Positions 24,670 to 37,200 of a stretch of DNA of 64,000 nucleotides are shown here, in pieces. Source of the stretch: Plumapathes pennacea (Eukaryota; Cnidaria; Anthozoa; Antipatharia; Myriopathidae); NCBI GenBank assembly GCA_964036295.1, contig OZ038469.1, forward strand, positions 12,209,591-12,273,590, read 5' to 3'. The stretch's first letter is position 1. Each line of letters begins with the position of its first letter. The translations under genes were made by a program, and so were the position numbers. The notes under the pieces were generated by a model. It was not told the origin of the DNA. It worked only from the letters and a program-made list of their open reading frames with translations, and did no database searches.

Positions 24670-25815
24670 GACGTTTCTGAGTTGGAAGTGAACACTTCTG
24701 TTAGAATGTACTCATCGATCAAGAGCTTTCTCAATTGAGGGTTTCATTTCACAGATCAGGAGTTCAGACTCTTTCTATGCTGAGTCAAATTTAGCAGTGT
24801 CTCAAAAAACCTCGGCTAGCCTTTACTAAACGTGGACTTGGCAATCAGAATTTCTTGCAGGCACACTATTTCACGAAAGTGTACTCTCGCATTATTTACT
24901 TTACTCTTCTTTGCCGCCATTTTACCTTCTCTTCCCCCTCTTCTATACTTCTCCCTCTGTCACTCTCTCTTTATTTCTCCTGTTTGTGTTTTGGCAATAT
25001 TTGTATGATGATAGTATCTCGCGTTTATACTCTTGGATACTGCTTCCATCTATTGGAACACGACTCTCAGAAAGGCACTAGGCATAGAAGTAAAGGTCAA
25101 ACTATTAAGAGGCCCTTCGAATTTGTATACTGATACACTTCACACAAACAACTGATCCCGCAATATTCACTGAGGGTAAAAAAAAGCCATTAAGTTCTAG
25201 GCCCACTTGACTATCGAATATGAGTTTGCTACCAAGCACACTATGAGTAAAAAGAAATCTCTGGTGTCTGACGTTTATGCTTAGCCGCATTCTTTGCTAG
25301 GAAATGAGTGCAAACTCTTTCTGTCTTTAGAAAATGTAGGGCTGCCTTCTGTTGTTGTAACTCAGTATGAAATGAAGATGACTTAGTTGACTATGTGGCT
25401 GTGAATTTTTCCAAATTGTAGACTGCAATACTCGCAGATTAGATGGCAATGTTCACTAACAGTATCCTCTTTGTGCGGCTGGAGGATTAAACCCTTTCAC
25501 CGTCGTTTTCTCTGCCCGAATTCCATTTTAAAAAATGGTGAATGTAGCTCTGACGAGAACGTAAACGCTGAGGGATTTCATTTAAGTGAAAACACCATTT
25601 TCATTTGACAGTTAATGATTTGGAAGTGAACACTTATGTTAGAATGTACTCCCTGAGAGCTTTCATTTGGATTTATCACACCTTTAGGTTTCATTTCACA
25701 GTTCAGGAGTGGACGCTTCCTATACTGAGTCAAATTCACCTTTAGCAGTGTCTCTTCGTGGCTAGCTTTTACTAAACATGGTGGCTTGCCAATAAGAATT
25801 TTCCTTACACGCTTG
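24670..25815. repeat. Diverged direct duplication, two ~200-bp copies
   Basis: Copy 1 (about 24670-24870) and copy 2 (about 25615-25815) share TTGGAAGTGAACACTT, TTAGAATGTACTC, GGTTTCATTTCACAG, TACTGAGTCAAATT... and TTTAGCAGTGTCTC. The start of copy 1 overlaps the end of an unremarkable open frame (24421-24738), and copy 2 does not preserve that frame. Confidence 0.8.
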
Positions 25816-28800
25816 AACGTCCAAGTCGAAGTTCAATTTATAGTACAAACACACCGAAACTCATCACCCCTGATTAATAGCCTGCAAGATACTTCCTTTG
25901 TGGTACGATGTGGTTCTTTGCGTTGATAGTTATAGGGCCAAACTTCAACGATACAGTAAAACTGATATCCTCGCACTGGGACACTTCTAGTGCTAATGAA
26001 ACTTGGACAGGAGATGAATGTGCACTCGGCTGGGTAAAAAAATGGCTGAAATTCAGTGCTTACAATTAATAATCCGACAAATGAAAACCAGTCCTTCAGT
26101 TACATATTCTCTTTTGTACTTTGCATATTTCACGTGGCAAGGTCATACTGCGGTAGGAACTACGCGTCCCAGGACAGTCAAATAGTAATGACGATAATTT
26201 AAGTGTACCAATAAAGCGACATACGGAGGTCAATGTGTGAAAATAATAATCCGACACTCCCTTAGAGTGTGTTTTACGCAAAAGTTCCCATGCAAGGAAT
26301 GGAGTCTTCTTGTTCATCAATAACCTTTGTTTTTTTTTTTTTTCAAGAAAGAAAGAGCTAATTGGAAATCTCTTGGACCTTCGCTACTGCTAAGTGCTAT
26401 CTCTAGCTCGGAACTACAGGTTATGTTCATGTATTTCTTAGCTTTACTTCAGCAGCTCGGATAAAATACCATGTTTGTTTGTACAAGAATGGCAACTGGC
26501 GTTGAAGCCTCTCGTTAAATAAATAATGCATCACCGCATATGGTCTACTTCTTTGGCTCATTCTGTTAATTAAGTTAGTTCGCTGTCCCAGGCAACCTAT
26601 TTCAGAGTTTGCTTGCCACCATTTCTTAACTCTCATCATTGATATCGAGTATCAACTTAAAAATCTTCAATTTTCCACTGTTAATTATGCTGCATTTCGT
26701 CCACCGAAATTTCCCGTGAAAACAACGACAATGAAAGAAGGCTTATATGTACCAGTGAGACCGAATCTGTAACGATTACGGCTATGATGTGGAAAGTTCT
26801 AGACTCAAAGTCATTTGAAAGGTGTTGTTCATCTGATTACAGCACTGCAGCATCTTCTGCGATTCAACTAACAGAGAGAAATCAACACAATGAACTACCT
26901 TGCTGCTTACAAACTCCAAGCAAAAGCATTATCGATTCAAGACGAAAGACTGATTTAACAACAAAGAAGTATTTCTCCTATTTAAATCATGATGGATATC
27001 AGAGCTACTGAGTAAAAACACATAATCGATTCCGCCTCCTTTCAGGCAGAATTACTTCCACTTCTACGGAACAACACGAGGACTGTATAAATATTAATTT
27101 ACAACTGAAACAGTAGTTACTAATGCCTGGTTGGAATGGATTTCAATCTTGAAGATTAGAGTTAGTTTTAGGAATCGTTCACTTCGGCCCAAGCAATCAC
27201 ATCCATTGGAGGGAACTCTGTTCCAGAGGGGGAAAAAGTGCGAAAGATATAAGCAACACGCTTTTCAACTACAAAATACCTGTAAAGACATGAAACTAAA
27301 ACTGCCAAGATTTCTTCAAAGCAATGGATTTTTGTGGCTTGGCACACACAAGTCTTGCCAGGTTGACCAACACAAAATTTTGGCCAGCTCGAACTCTTCC
27401 ACTGAGCTGAATCAGTGTAACTTTCGAAGGAACTGAGATGACGTACTGGCTAAGTTTTACTTAGAGTTTAGGGAGAAAATATTTGACCACCAAAATTACG
27501 GGGTGTTTTGTTTCGGAAACAAGATACAGAGTATGCAGAATTTCACGCATCTCGATACTTCCTACTCCACTGAACACGCAACATATATCGACACAACCGC
27601 ATGACAACTAGACTGTGAAAATCAAGTGTAAATTAGTTTGTCATCCCTCCCCTCTTAGCAACGCCATAAAGAATTGCCAAACAACGTAGAACTTGTAGCT
27701 CGCAGTAGCCGTGCACTATGTCACATGCTTTCATGTATCCCGAGTACAGTATATCTAAAAGCACCACTACAGGGTTGGTTCACCAGACCGACAAGTAGCG
27801 TGAAAATAAGGACATGCGTCAACAAATACAAGCTGTACCTGCACCACTATGCCTTTTCGTGATGACAAAGAGTGTGTTCCAGGTTCTGAGTTTTGCGGAC
27901 CTAATTCGTATAAGATGACTCAAGCTAGACGCTTTTCAGAGTAATAAAACGAGCTGCAAAAAGTAAAAAATAACACACAGTTGCTTCGTGTGTCCCTCTG
28001 ACTAAACGTGAACTAAATTGTCGACGAGTGTTCGCAAAGAAGGTGCGCGATAAGTCTGGATAAGTGTATCTTGTTTGCCTAGTATAACCTTGAGGATGAC
28101 TTCTATGCGATTGATTAACAGATACCTGCTTGATCCACTTTCCGTAGATACTCGTGGACATAATGCTTGCTTGGAATTGATACACAAGCAGCTAATATTT
28201 TCTTTTTATCGCTAAAGTACTAATCTGATTTTCACAGACCAAACGGAGATAATAATGTGGCACTGTACAGGAAGTGGTTGTCGCTAGAATCGCCCATCGG
28301 ACGGCTCCAAATTAAATTTAAGGATTTGCTTTTCGTGTCATTAGCTTACCTTGAAATAGATCGGACAGCGCTCTGCCGATAGAAACAAAGAACGAGCTCT
28401 CCGAAAAGGTGAGGAGTAATGGTGGATACAACTACTCAACGCATGCTCTTAGGAGATGGCGTGCCACAGTGCCACATGTTGTTTAATCAGCGAACGCTGC
28501 AAGAGTTCATACCTCTCATTTTTGTAGTAAATGCTTTTTATTTCGCACCTCAAAACAGCGCGTCTTTGTTTGCTTTATTATCACTAAATTGTTTAGAATT
28601 ATCGTGATAGATCAACGCACTAAAAATGGATCGGAGGGGATAAAAATAAACTCCCCTAACAATGATCAAGTCATGACCTCCAGCTGTGTCGTCCAAGCTT
28701 ATCGTGGCTCGGTGGCCTTCGTGGTTTTGGCAAACCTTCAACTGTAAAATTTCAGTGCATTTTCTGATTTTTTACCGACTTCCCTGTTTTGAATTTTGCA

Positions 28801-30670
28801 TTGTTCGTACTTGAGACCGGAACTGAACGTGGTGGGTCCACTGACCGTTTAATATCCTGAAGGTAAATTCTCGCCAAATCTCTTTTCGCAAGAGTTCACA
28901 TGTATTGTTCTGCACATTTTTTTCGTCCATTCCTTGTGTTTAACAAACCTTCACTTTGCGTCACAGCATCTGTTCAAATTAAATACTCTTATCCATATAC
29001 GGTAACACTTGCGATTCGATAGCGGTCGAAATCGTTAACACTACATTTTTGTCTCCTTTGACATAGCAATTGCTCAGGGTTCCAGAAGATTCAAGTACAG
29101 CTAGCTAGCGGCTATTGTTGTGACCTTGGGGTACTATTACTATGACAACAAATGCCACGCTTATCCTGGTTTTCGAGTAGAAATAGATGTTAGGCGGCAG
29201 TCGCAGTCAATAGTACTGCATTTTTAACAGCTCGAGTTGGCCGGGGAGTGGTGAAGTGACCGCACTTTATCCCATCCACTTCTGTCTGTATTTACGTCTG
29301 GAATAATCCATTCTCACCACAAGCAACTGTGTACAGGTTCACTGAAGAGAGGCTAAAAGAAGCCGGCACAACTCGAGCAACCGAGTGAACTATGAAAACA
29401 TCGGTGGTCGAGCGGATAACTTTAAGCAATGCCCACTTCCGCTTGTCTGCACTTGATCTTAATTTTATTTTCCGGACATCGAAGGCGACACAGGTCCTGA
29501 TCACGAAATGACTCACAGACTGTTTTGTGCTTTGAAAGGACCTCGTCAATTCGGAATGTGTGATGCACACAATACTTAACAATATTCAGTTGTTCAACCA
29601 TACCGCAATTTTGTAATTATCAAAGGATAAAGTCTTATCAGTAACAAGTATATTTTGTAACAGCCGCCGGTGTCAAAGGTTGGGGAAGGGGATGCTGGGT
29701 GTTAGAAAGGATGGACACAGTGCAATTTTGCAGGGCTATACAACTTTCTTGACCATTTTCGCCAAATCTAAAACGCAGTTTTGCGGTGTAAGTATGAGAA
29801 ACTGACTACTTGAGGTAATATTTGGTATACGGCTATATTTAGATTCGCCTTCTATTAAAAATCTTCCATCGTTCAGTTCAAATTACATCCGTGGGACGAT
29901 AATAAGCTTACTATTCTTGGCAAACCGGAAATTGCTGACACAAAAATAAACCATGTCTTATCAGCTCAATCGACAGACACTGAGATCTTTTAGACGGCAA
30001 GAAGCAGCTCGTATTTTGATGATCCTGACAAATAGGAATGGCACTGTGTATAATAACTACATGCTATGCAAAAAAAGAAAGCAATGTATGATAGGTTTGT
30101 AAGAATTGAGGGTTACAAACAGTAGAAAAAAGGAACTGCAATTACACGACTGAATAATTCAGGGTGAAGCACAAGGCCTAAGGGGGAGTAACCAGAAACC
30201 CTACCTACTTACCACAGCATGCCTTAGTATCAAAATTGTCTTCGTAAAATTAAACTTTTTTTAGCAAACTCACGGCGATCACATTAATCTATCATTATCC
30301 ATCTCTCTTATCCAAATCTTTCGGTTTTGGTCGAAGTCCAATTAAAAAAAAAAAAGGATTTATTTCAAAACATATCGAGGAAGCGGTTAGCTTATGAATG
30401 GATCTTTCTTGTTTTTAAGCTTTACGTTGGGAAGAACGATTCTTCATAATTCAGGGCTAGTCGTAATGTGCTCTGAACTGAAAAAAATCTATCATGAGCC
30501 ACAACCCGTGCAAACTAAGCCTCTTTCGTGGCTTTCTTGTTCCACAATGTTTAATTACTTGCTGTTGTCTATTGGATTGTAATGTTTATAGTTAGCTACC
30601 GTTGTTCCATGAGTCAGGAGTTGTCGTCTTTTTGACACCCGTGGCAAACAGCAGACAACGAAAGTCAGCT
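25816..30670. other. Gene-poor DNA, nothing recognised
   Basis: AT-rich sequence with short mononucleotide runs (T-run near 26331-26343, A-run near 30345-30355). No domain-bearing frame is visible. Confidence 0.4.
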
Positions 30671-31220
30671 GATAATGGGCCCGGTCGCACTAGGAAGTTT
30701 AGTCGATAGTATCTCAGCATCGAGAGCAATATGACGGTTTATTACACGACTTCACATTTTCGAGTGCAAATACGGGCCAAAACGAGTGCAAAGATGGGAG
30801 CGTATTGCAATCGTCAGGAACCAGATCAACTGGTTTATTAGCTTACGTGATCATTTTTCGCAAGCAAAGTTTACAAACGCGTCATTTTTTTGTTCCATTT
30901 TGCGCGCGGCGAGAACGTTTGCCCTGCTTCGTTCGTCGTATAATAAACAATTTATTACACGAAAAGTCGTGCAATACGGCTGTATTTTTACTCGTCAATT
31001 TTATTTTTTCTCGCCTGAAGTAGGCTCGAAAAAATAAAACCGACTCGTAAAAATACTCCGCCGTATTGCACTCCTTCCCGTGTAATAACCTCTTTTTATT
31101 CAATTTTTGGTAGCAACTTGCTGACATATATTTCTGGTGACAAGCGCTGTTTGAATTTCAAATGATGAAAATGTCGATATTAATGTCGTTAAAGTTACGA
31201 GTGCGACCGGAGCCAATACG
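30671..31220 (-). repeat. Dispersed repeat, long copy (family A, reverse orientation)
   Basis: Reverse-complement counterpart of the copy at 15328-15517. Homology is continuous on both flanks of a 355-bp insertion at 30736-31090, so the shorter copy represents the pre-insertion state. Confidence 0.85.
30736..31090. mobile_element. Foldback/MITE-like insertion of ~355 bp
   Basis: Ends GGTTTATTACACG (30736-30748) and CGTGTAATAACC (31079-31090) are near-perfect inverted repeats. The right two-thirds folds back: about 30953-31015 pairs imperfectly with 31027-31090, sharing GTGCAATACGGC, TATTTTTAC and TTTTATTTTTTC. It has no coding capacity. It interrupts a repeat whose uninterrupted copy exists at 15328-15517. 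I could not define a clean target-site duplication. Confidence 0.75.
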
Positions 31221-34200
31221 AAAAGTTTAAGATGAGCAAACTAGAAACAGAGCGTGTGACCTGAAATCCTGCTTGCAATATGAAACTTCACACTATCACT
31301 GCTACTTTTAGACGACCACAATCTCAGTAAACAACCTTCATATGCTGCCGACATGTCAGATGCGCTTCAGTTTAAGGAGAAAAGGAACATGTGACAAATC
31401 CTACTTGTATCTGCAACTTCATGCTGCTGGCTTTATCCCACCACAGACAGTGCTGAACATGTGCCAGGCATGTTGTTAGTCATTATGCTTGCAAATACTA
31501 CCGCCACCTGCTTGGCGACCAGCTGCGTCCCAGCTGGTCTGTTAAACACGTGAATAATGGCCAATGATCAAATAAAGACCACTTATTTCTTTGAAATATC
31601 CCGAAACATCAGTCAAGGGCACGGGAAATTGGATCTATCAAGTTAACGTTAAAATCTGGTTACCGGGATAAATCTACTAAATACAAAGAAGACTGTTCCT
31701 GCCCTACCTTTGAATTGCAGCGAGCAGAAAGCTAATATATTGTCACGACACTGGTATTTGACATACCTGCCAGTAAGACCGGGTGAAGGACAAAGTCAGC
31801 AGCGTCCTCTGGAGTTGCTCCCTCGTTCATGGGCTCAAGCTACTAATGATACATTGACACAAGTATAAACGCAACACAGGAAACTAGAAATTCATTTATA
31901 ATAGTATAAATGCTATCTGTAGGCGGATCTACCAAAAGAATGCGTTCATTCTATTTTAGTTCAGGATATTAAAAACAAGTTAAGAAATTTTCTCTAGGTT
32001 TCAATCGCAGTTCTCTGTTATTGGCCTTTGTAAAACTTGGTGGCGACGTTATGTCGAGCATTCCGTGAAACGTAGTCAATATTTGAGTCGAATAAAAGCA
32101 CTTAAGGTTAACGTCATTGCGCTATCATCAGCGTCAAGTTCACTATCGTTTGTCATAGAAGCCTGTCTCGTACTTTCTACAGCTTTCGAGCTGGTCTTCT
32201 TGGTTGGAAAAAGCAAATGCACTAACTTCTTGGGCTTGCAACAATCGCTTTAAACCGGAACGGAGTAAACGCCAAGCGGGCGGTCTATACCTAACAACAG
32301 AGCTGGCCTTGCACTTGATTCGGTACAAACAGTCGATATTCGATGCTTGCAAGAATGTTAAAGAAGCTATACGTTGTAGAGTTTTCAAATACACATACCA
32401 CAAATTAAGCATTGCAACTAACGCAATTAGTCTCTTTCGGAGAGCTTCCGGATTTTCGAGCGTTTGGTATATACTGTTATGTTGTAGCCTCCCACGTCCA
32501 ATTAAGGCACAGAAGTGACCACAAATACTTGCTCCGCGCATACGTCCAACATTTTTCTTACAGTCAATAAATCATGATTTTACGAATTCCGTTATTTGCA
32601 GTTTTGTAGCTCTACAATTTTAAAGCACTTATAACTGGCGCCGAGGAACTATTTGAGGGAGCAATACGGCCATCAAAAACCAAAGCAAACCTACTCCCTC
32701 GTGAAGCAAATGAAGTGAGTAGAAAGAAATAAACAGATATCACTAACGATATTAAAACATACAAACATAGATACGGTTCTCACAGTGCTGTTTACATTAC
32801 ATTCCGCTACATAGTTCGAATAAAAGAGAAGCCACCCTGAATGAAGTATTGCTTGAGTCTGCCGCCAAACTTCTGGGCGGCCCTTCCTAAAATTAACCCT
32901 GTCCACCTTTTTGCCCACATATTGGACCACATATTGTTATCGCCGGCGCGTACTTGCATGTTTTTTTTTTTTTTTTTTCTTTCTCTCAGAGTTGAGTGTT
33001 TTCTTCATTGATCGATTCATTGCGCAAATGCAAAATCCCACTAATACACCAATTGCCCGATAGAACGTGTTCGAAGAAAGTGCAAGTTCCAACATTCAAT
33101 ACGGGCTTCTTCGCGATTCCAGTCAATTTAAAGAAGAGGCCCTTTAAACACCTGAAAACGTAGACTAAATTTGCAACGCCTCTCGAGAAATGAAATCCCA
33201 GACCACAGCCTGCACGGCTACGTTGTGGAATCACTAGTATGCCCGGCATCTACTGTCAGCAGCTAGGCCTAAGAGCGAGTAACTGAAGGCTCAGATCTTC
33301 ATCTGAGCTCAAATTTATATTATTTGTGCAAGAGTTATTTAAATATACGGTGTTTTATATGCGGGTGGAGGAATTCGGCTTTCAATCAATGCATAGGTCC
33401 TTGGGTTCTTCAGTTCAGCTAAGGATGACATGTTTTTGAAACTCGGTTATTCAAAAGAAAGATACATTTCCGTGGGTTTTCTAAGCGTTTCATGATCATG
33501 CGAGCCCTTGGTTGTACTTACGTGGCCGCGTCAATTATTTGGGAGTTGCAGCCTGGTAGCGTCTTATAAGGCTATCCTTGCCGAACGAGAGGTGAAGGCT
33601 GAGTGAGCCTGGATAAGGTTTCACACCGTCTATAAGCACCCTTACGTATCGGCACTCGACTGGCCAAGTGCGATCTCCTCAGTTACTGGTACAATAATAT
33701 CGCTCACATATTCGATCAATGTATTCTGTAATAAATATGCCCTGATGACTACAAGATGCTCGAACTGGACTTCAAAAAGAAAGAAAGAAAGAAAGACAAA
33801 AAAACAAAAACAAAAACAAAAACAAACTAAATGGCGCCAATAATTGTCCTGTTGACTACTGCAGTTCAAAGTTTGATCACACGTTGCTTTACGTTCCAAT
33901 CTTGTAATTAGCTCCGTTCCAGTTACAATATGTAATGAACGTCTATCTAATTTAAACCGTTTCATCATCAATGTACTTACTGATGGTCGAGTGGTTTACA
34001 CCTATATGTTTTGTTTGATAGATAAGCTACATAATTTAATCATATTCGCCTTTGAAAAGGGTTAAAATATTTGGAAATGTGGTATAAGCATGACCTGAAG
34101 GACGCGCCGAAAGCAAATTGAAATAGCTTGGATATGAAATAAAATGGCTTCGAAATATTTGGCACTCTCCTTTTCTGGCCAGCACAACAATTTGCAAGAC

Positions 34201-37200
34201 CATGATATGCGTTAATGGTTGGATTTTCTCTTTACTGCGACATCAGTCTTGAACAATTTTCCCACCGAGGAAAAACATTGATTGTTTCGCAGTCTACACT
34301 CAATGAGATATATATATATATATATATTTTTGCTGGTCCTGCACTTATTCATTCTTTTGTGGTGGCTGGAGTCTACATGAACTGAGCGGATGTAAACTGG
34401 CCCATTCAGAGGAAGTTTTCGAACCATAGGAAATAGCTGCATTTCCTTAGCTGGTGAATCCGAGAGCTCACCTTTTTAGGTGCCTGGTGAGCGGATTAGA
34501 AGCCATTCATTCTGCGCTTAGTAAAAAAATAAATACAATGGAGCTAGGAACTGGTCAATATGAATCAACGATATTGTGGTGCATTACAGCTATGCCTTGC
34601 TCTCGTCAAACCCCTTTAGCCCGGGATATTTTCCTCAAGTGGAACTGGAACTTTTCCATAGCTCTCTAACACCACAAAACCGCTAAAATATGTTCTCCAG
34701 CTCGCATTCTTCATCACTTGGTAAAGGTGTTTCCACTCCTCTGTTCAGTTAGTGCAAGAGATCAGTAAACACGACGCAATTTCGGTAACCAGGTTTATTC
34801 GCATAACCGGACCCAACCATAAAAATGTCACAATTGCTAAGACGAATCAGCAAGGCCAATAAGACATTAAGTTGTGGTTAAAGTCGGGTAGTTTAGAGGA
34901 CTTTAAAAAATCTACTAGATATTACAAAACCAGTGCGCTTTACTGTTGTCGGCTAGTTCATAGAACTATTCAAATGGAGTGGACAAGTTTGCTAAAACAA
35001 TAACTGAACTGCCACAGTTTGCACCAGAACCTTAGCATGAAGACAATTATGACGGAAACGTGTCAAACGAGCAGTGAACATTCCGCTAGTGTCACACCCA
35101 ATAGCGGGAGCACTGTGAAGACCGGTTAAAAAGTGCATATTGTTCTGCCTTCACAGCAAAATTTGATACTGGATTTTGTGCAGAAAGCCGCTTTAGTTAA
35201 TGTAGCTTACTTCTCAAAAGGAAATAGAACAGAAGAACAAATTACTAAAACATTGCGTAAACAGTCCAACTCATTTATTTAACTCAGCGCCTGGTTCCTC
35301 AGGTATTGGGGAAATTTATTTGAAGAAACTGCACTGAATGTTTGTACGAAAAGAACACAGACTGGTTATTAGCACTCCAATCAATATACATTTATATGGC
35401 ATGAATTTTCAACGCAAAATCTGAGTGCAACCGGACTCTTGAGACTAAGCGTGAGAGTGGATGACGCATCGCACGCCCATAAGACGTTCAAAAAATGCAC
35501 TTGTGATATATTTTTCCCACGCACGAACCATGCAAAAGCGAGGAAACACTCAAAACTGGCCAAAGAGAGAATGCCTCTAAATGTTAGCACAGATTTCAAA
35601 TCACGAGACAAAAAAAGAGACACGAACTTTGTATATAAGAACAAGAACTGCAGTCAGAATGCACTAACCGAGAGCTTTCATTTGAGAAATCGTTGTTTTA
35701 CATTTCAGGAGTCAATGTTTAGAGCTGATCGCTATGTGGAGTTGAAGTAACATGAAATAGTTATAAATGTCATCTCCAAAATGTGGGGAAGCAACTTCAT
35801 ACTCACGTATTAGCTCTTCAAGAGTGGCCCGACGGCTTTCCCTCTTTCGTCAACATGAGCGTACCATAGCCCTATAGATCTATTCACCCAATTCTAGCTA
35901 AACATCCAAGATAGAAGCCGGCCATGACAGCTGTCACCAAAAATAATATCAAGCCTGGGAATATTTGTCACAAATGATGACGACAAAGCCTCCGGGGAAC
36001 TGGCAGTTACAGATTCAGACATTTTGTTGGGGTGTGCAAGCATATGCGTGCATGTTCAAAACGAAAAAAGGACAATATTTTCTCATTTGTTCATTACAAA
36101 CCTCGATAAGGCGTCCATGGGACTTGATGTAAAGCATTAAAAAAATAATCACGCTCCTAGAAAGCGAGTATTCGCGTTGGCGCTGTGCAGTATTTCTTAC
36201 CACACTTCTGTCAAAGGTGTGAACAAGCAAATATTCATCGTGACACTTATGCGTGGGGCTGTTACGAGGTGTAAAGGACCTAACGCCTTTGCAACACATT
36301 GTTGGATGAAACTGTCTGCATCAGGACGTTTTCTTTACCAGAACCTCCCTTCCTTACAAAGGCCGCCTCAAATGTGCATCTTTAACTGTGTGTTTGACAG
36401 ACTGTAGTCGACGTATGGCTATATATACAGCTGTCAAAATGTGAGTTCACTTTCCAGAAGGTGTCCGTACAAACGCAAATGAGATATTGTAATACTTTAC
36501 ACTTTGCATGTGCCTTCCCTGCTACTAAACCAAAGCTTCGTCAGACACATAAAAAAGGAGTTAAAACCTGCAAATATTCCATTCATGTCGAGGATCATAC
36601 TGTTGTTTTTACTCTATAAGTCAACAACCAGAGGTTAGTGATTAAGGAACACATTTTGGTGCTTCTGCAATAAATCTCACCAGATGTTGAAACAACCAAA
36701 TGTACGTCTCCAACGCTTTTACCTTACCTCAAGAACAAAATATGATTTTTTAATGCAGGGCGACTATACATGAACACGAACTGGCACTTTTTCCATGAAT
36801 CAATATTCACTGGTGCACAATATGCCCGTAGAAAAAAATATTTTGCGCAAACCCTCGGCAAAGATTCGCTAACGGCTGGGTTTAAGTCCATGGGGCAAGT
36901 CCACTTTATTTGTTTGCTTGCAAAGCCGACATATGTTGTTATCAAAAGAACATAACTTACAGTTGGAAGAAGTGCCTCTGTAACAATTCCATGCCAATCT
37001 TCAAAATTGAACCGGACTTCCCTTTTGCTCGTTAACAAGAGTAGTAATATAATCTAGATGTGAAGTAGCTCCATTTTCACGACTTACATTAGCCTGCACA
37101 AGCGATAATGAGCTTAATTTATTTAGGCAACTCGACTATCGGTGTAAGACAATTCTTCTCCTTGTGAAACGTAGTGGTCGATCCTTTAGTATGCGGTTGG

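Noticed and set aside
24421-24738. Open frame of about 106 codons on the plus strand
   Set aside because: No recognised domain and no splice-supported partner. An equally long frame exists on the opposite strand, and the duplicated copy at 25615 does not preserve the frame.
32143-32541. Overlapping long frames on opposite strands
   Set aside because: No motif or splice support. Overlap on both strands is typical of chance open DNA.
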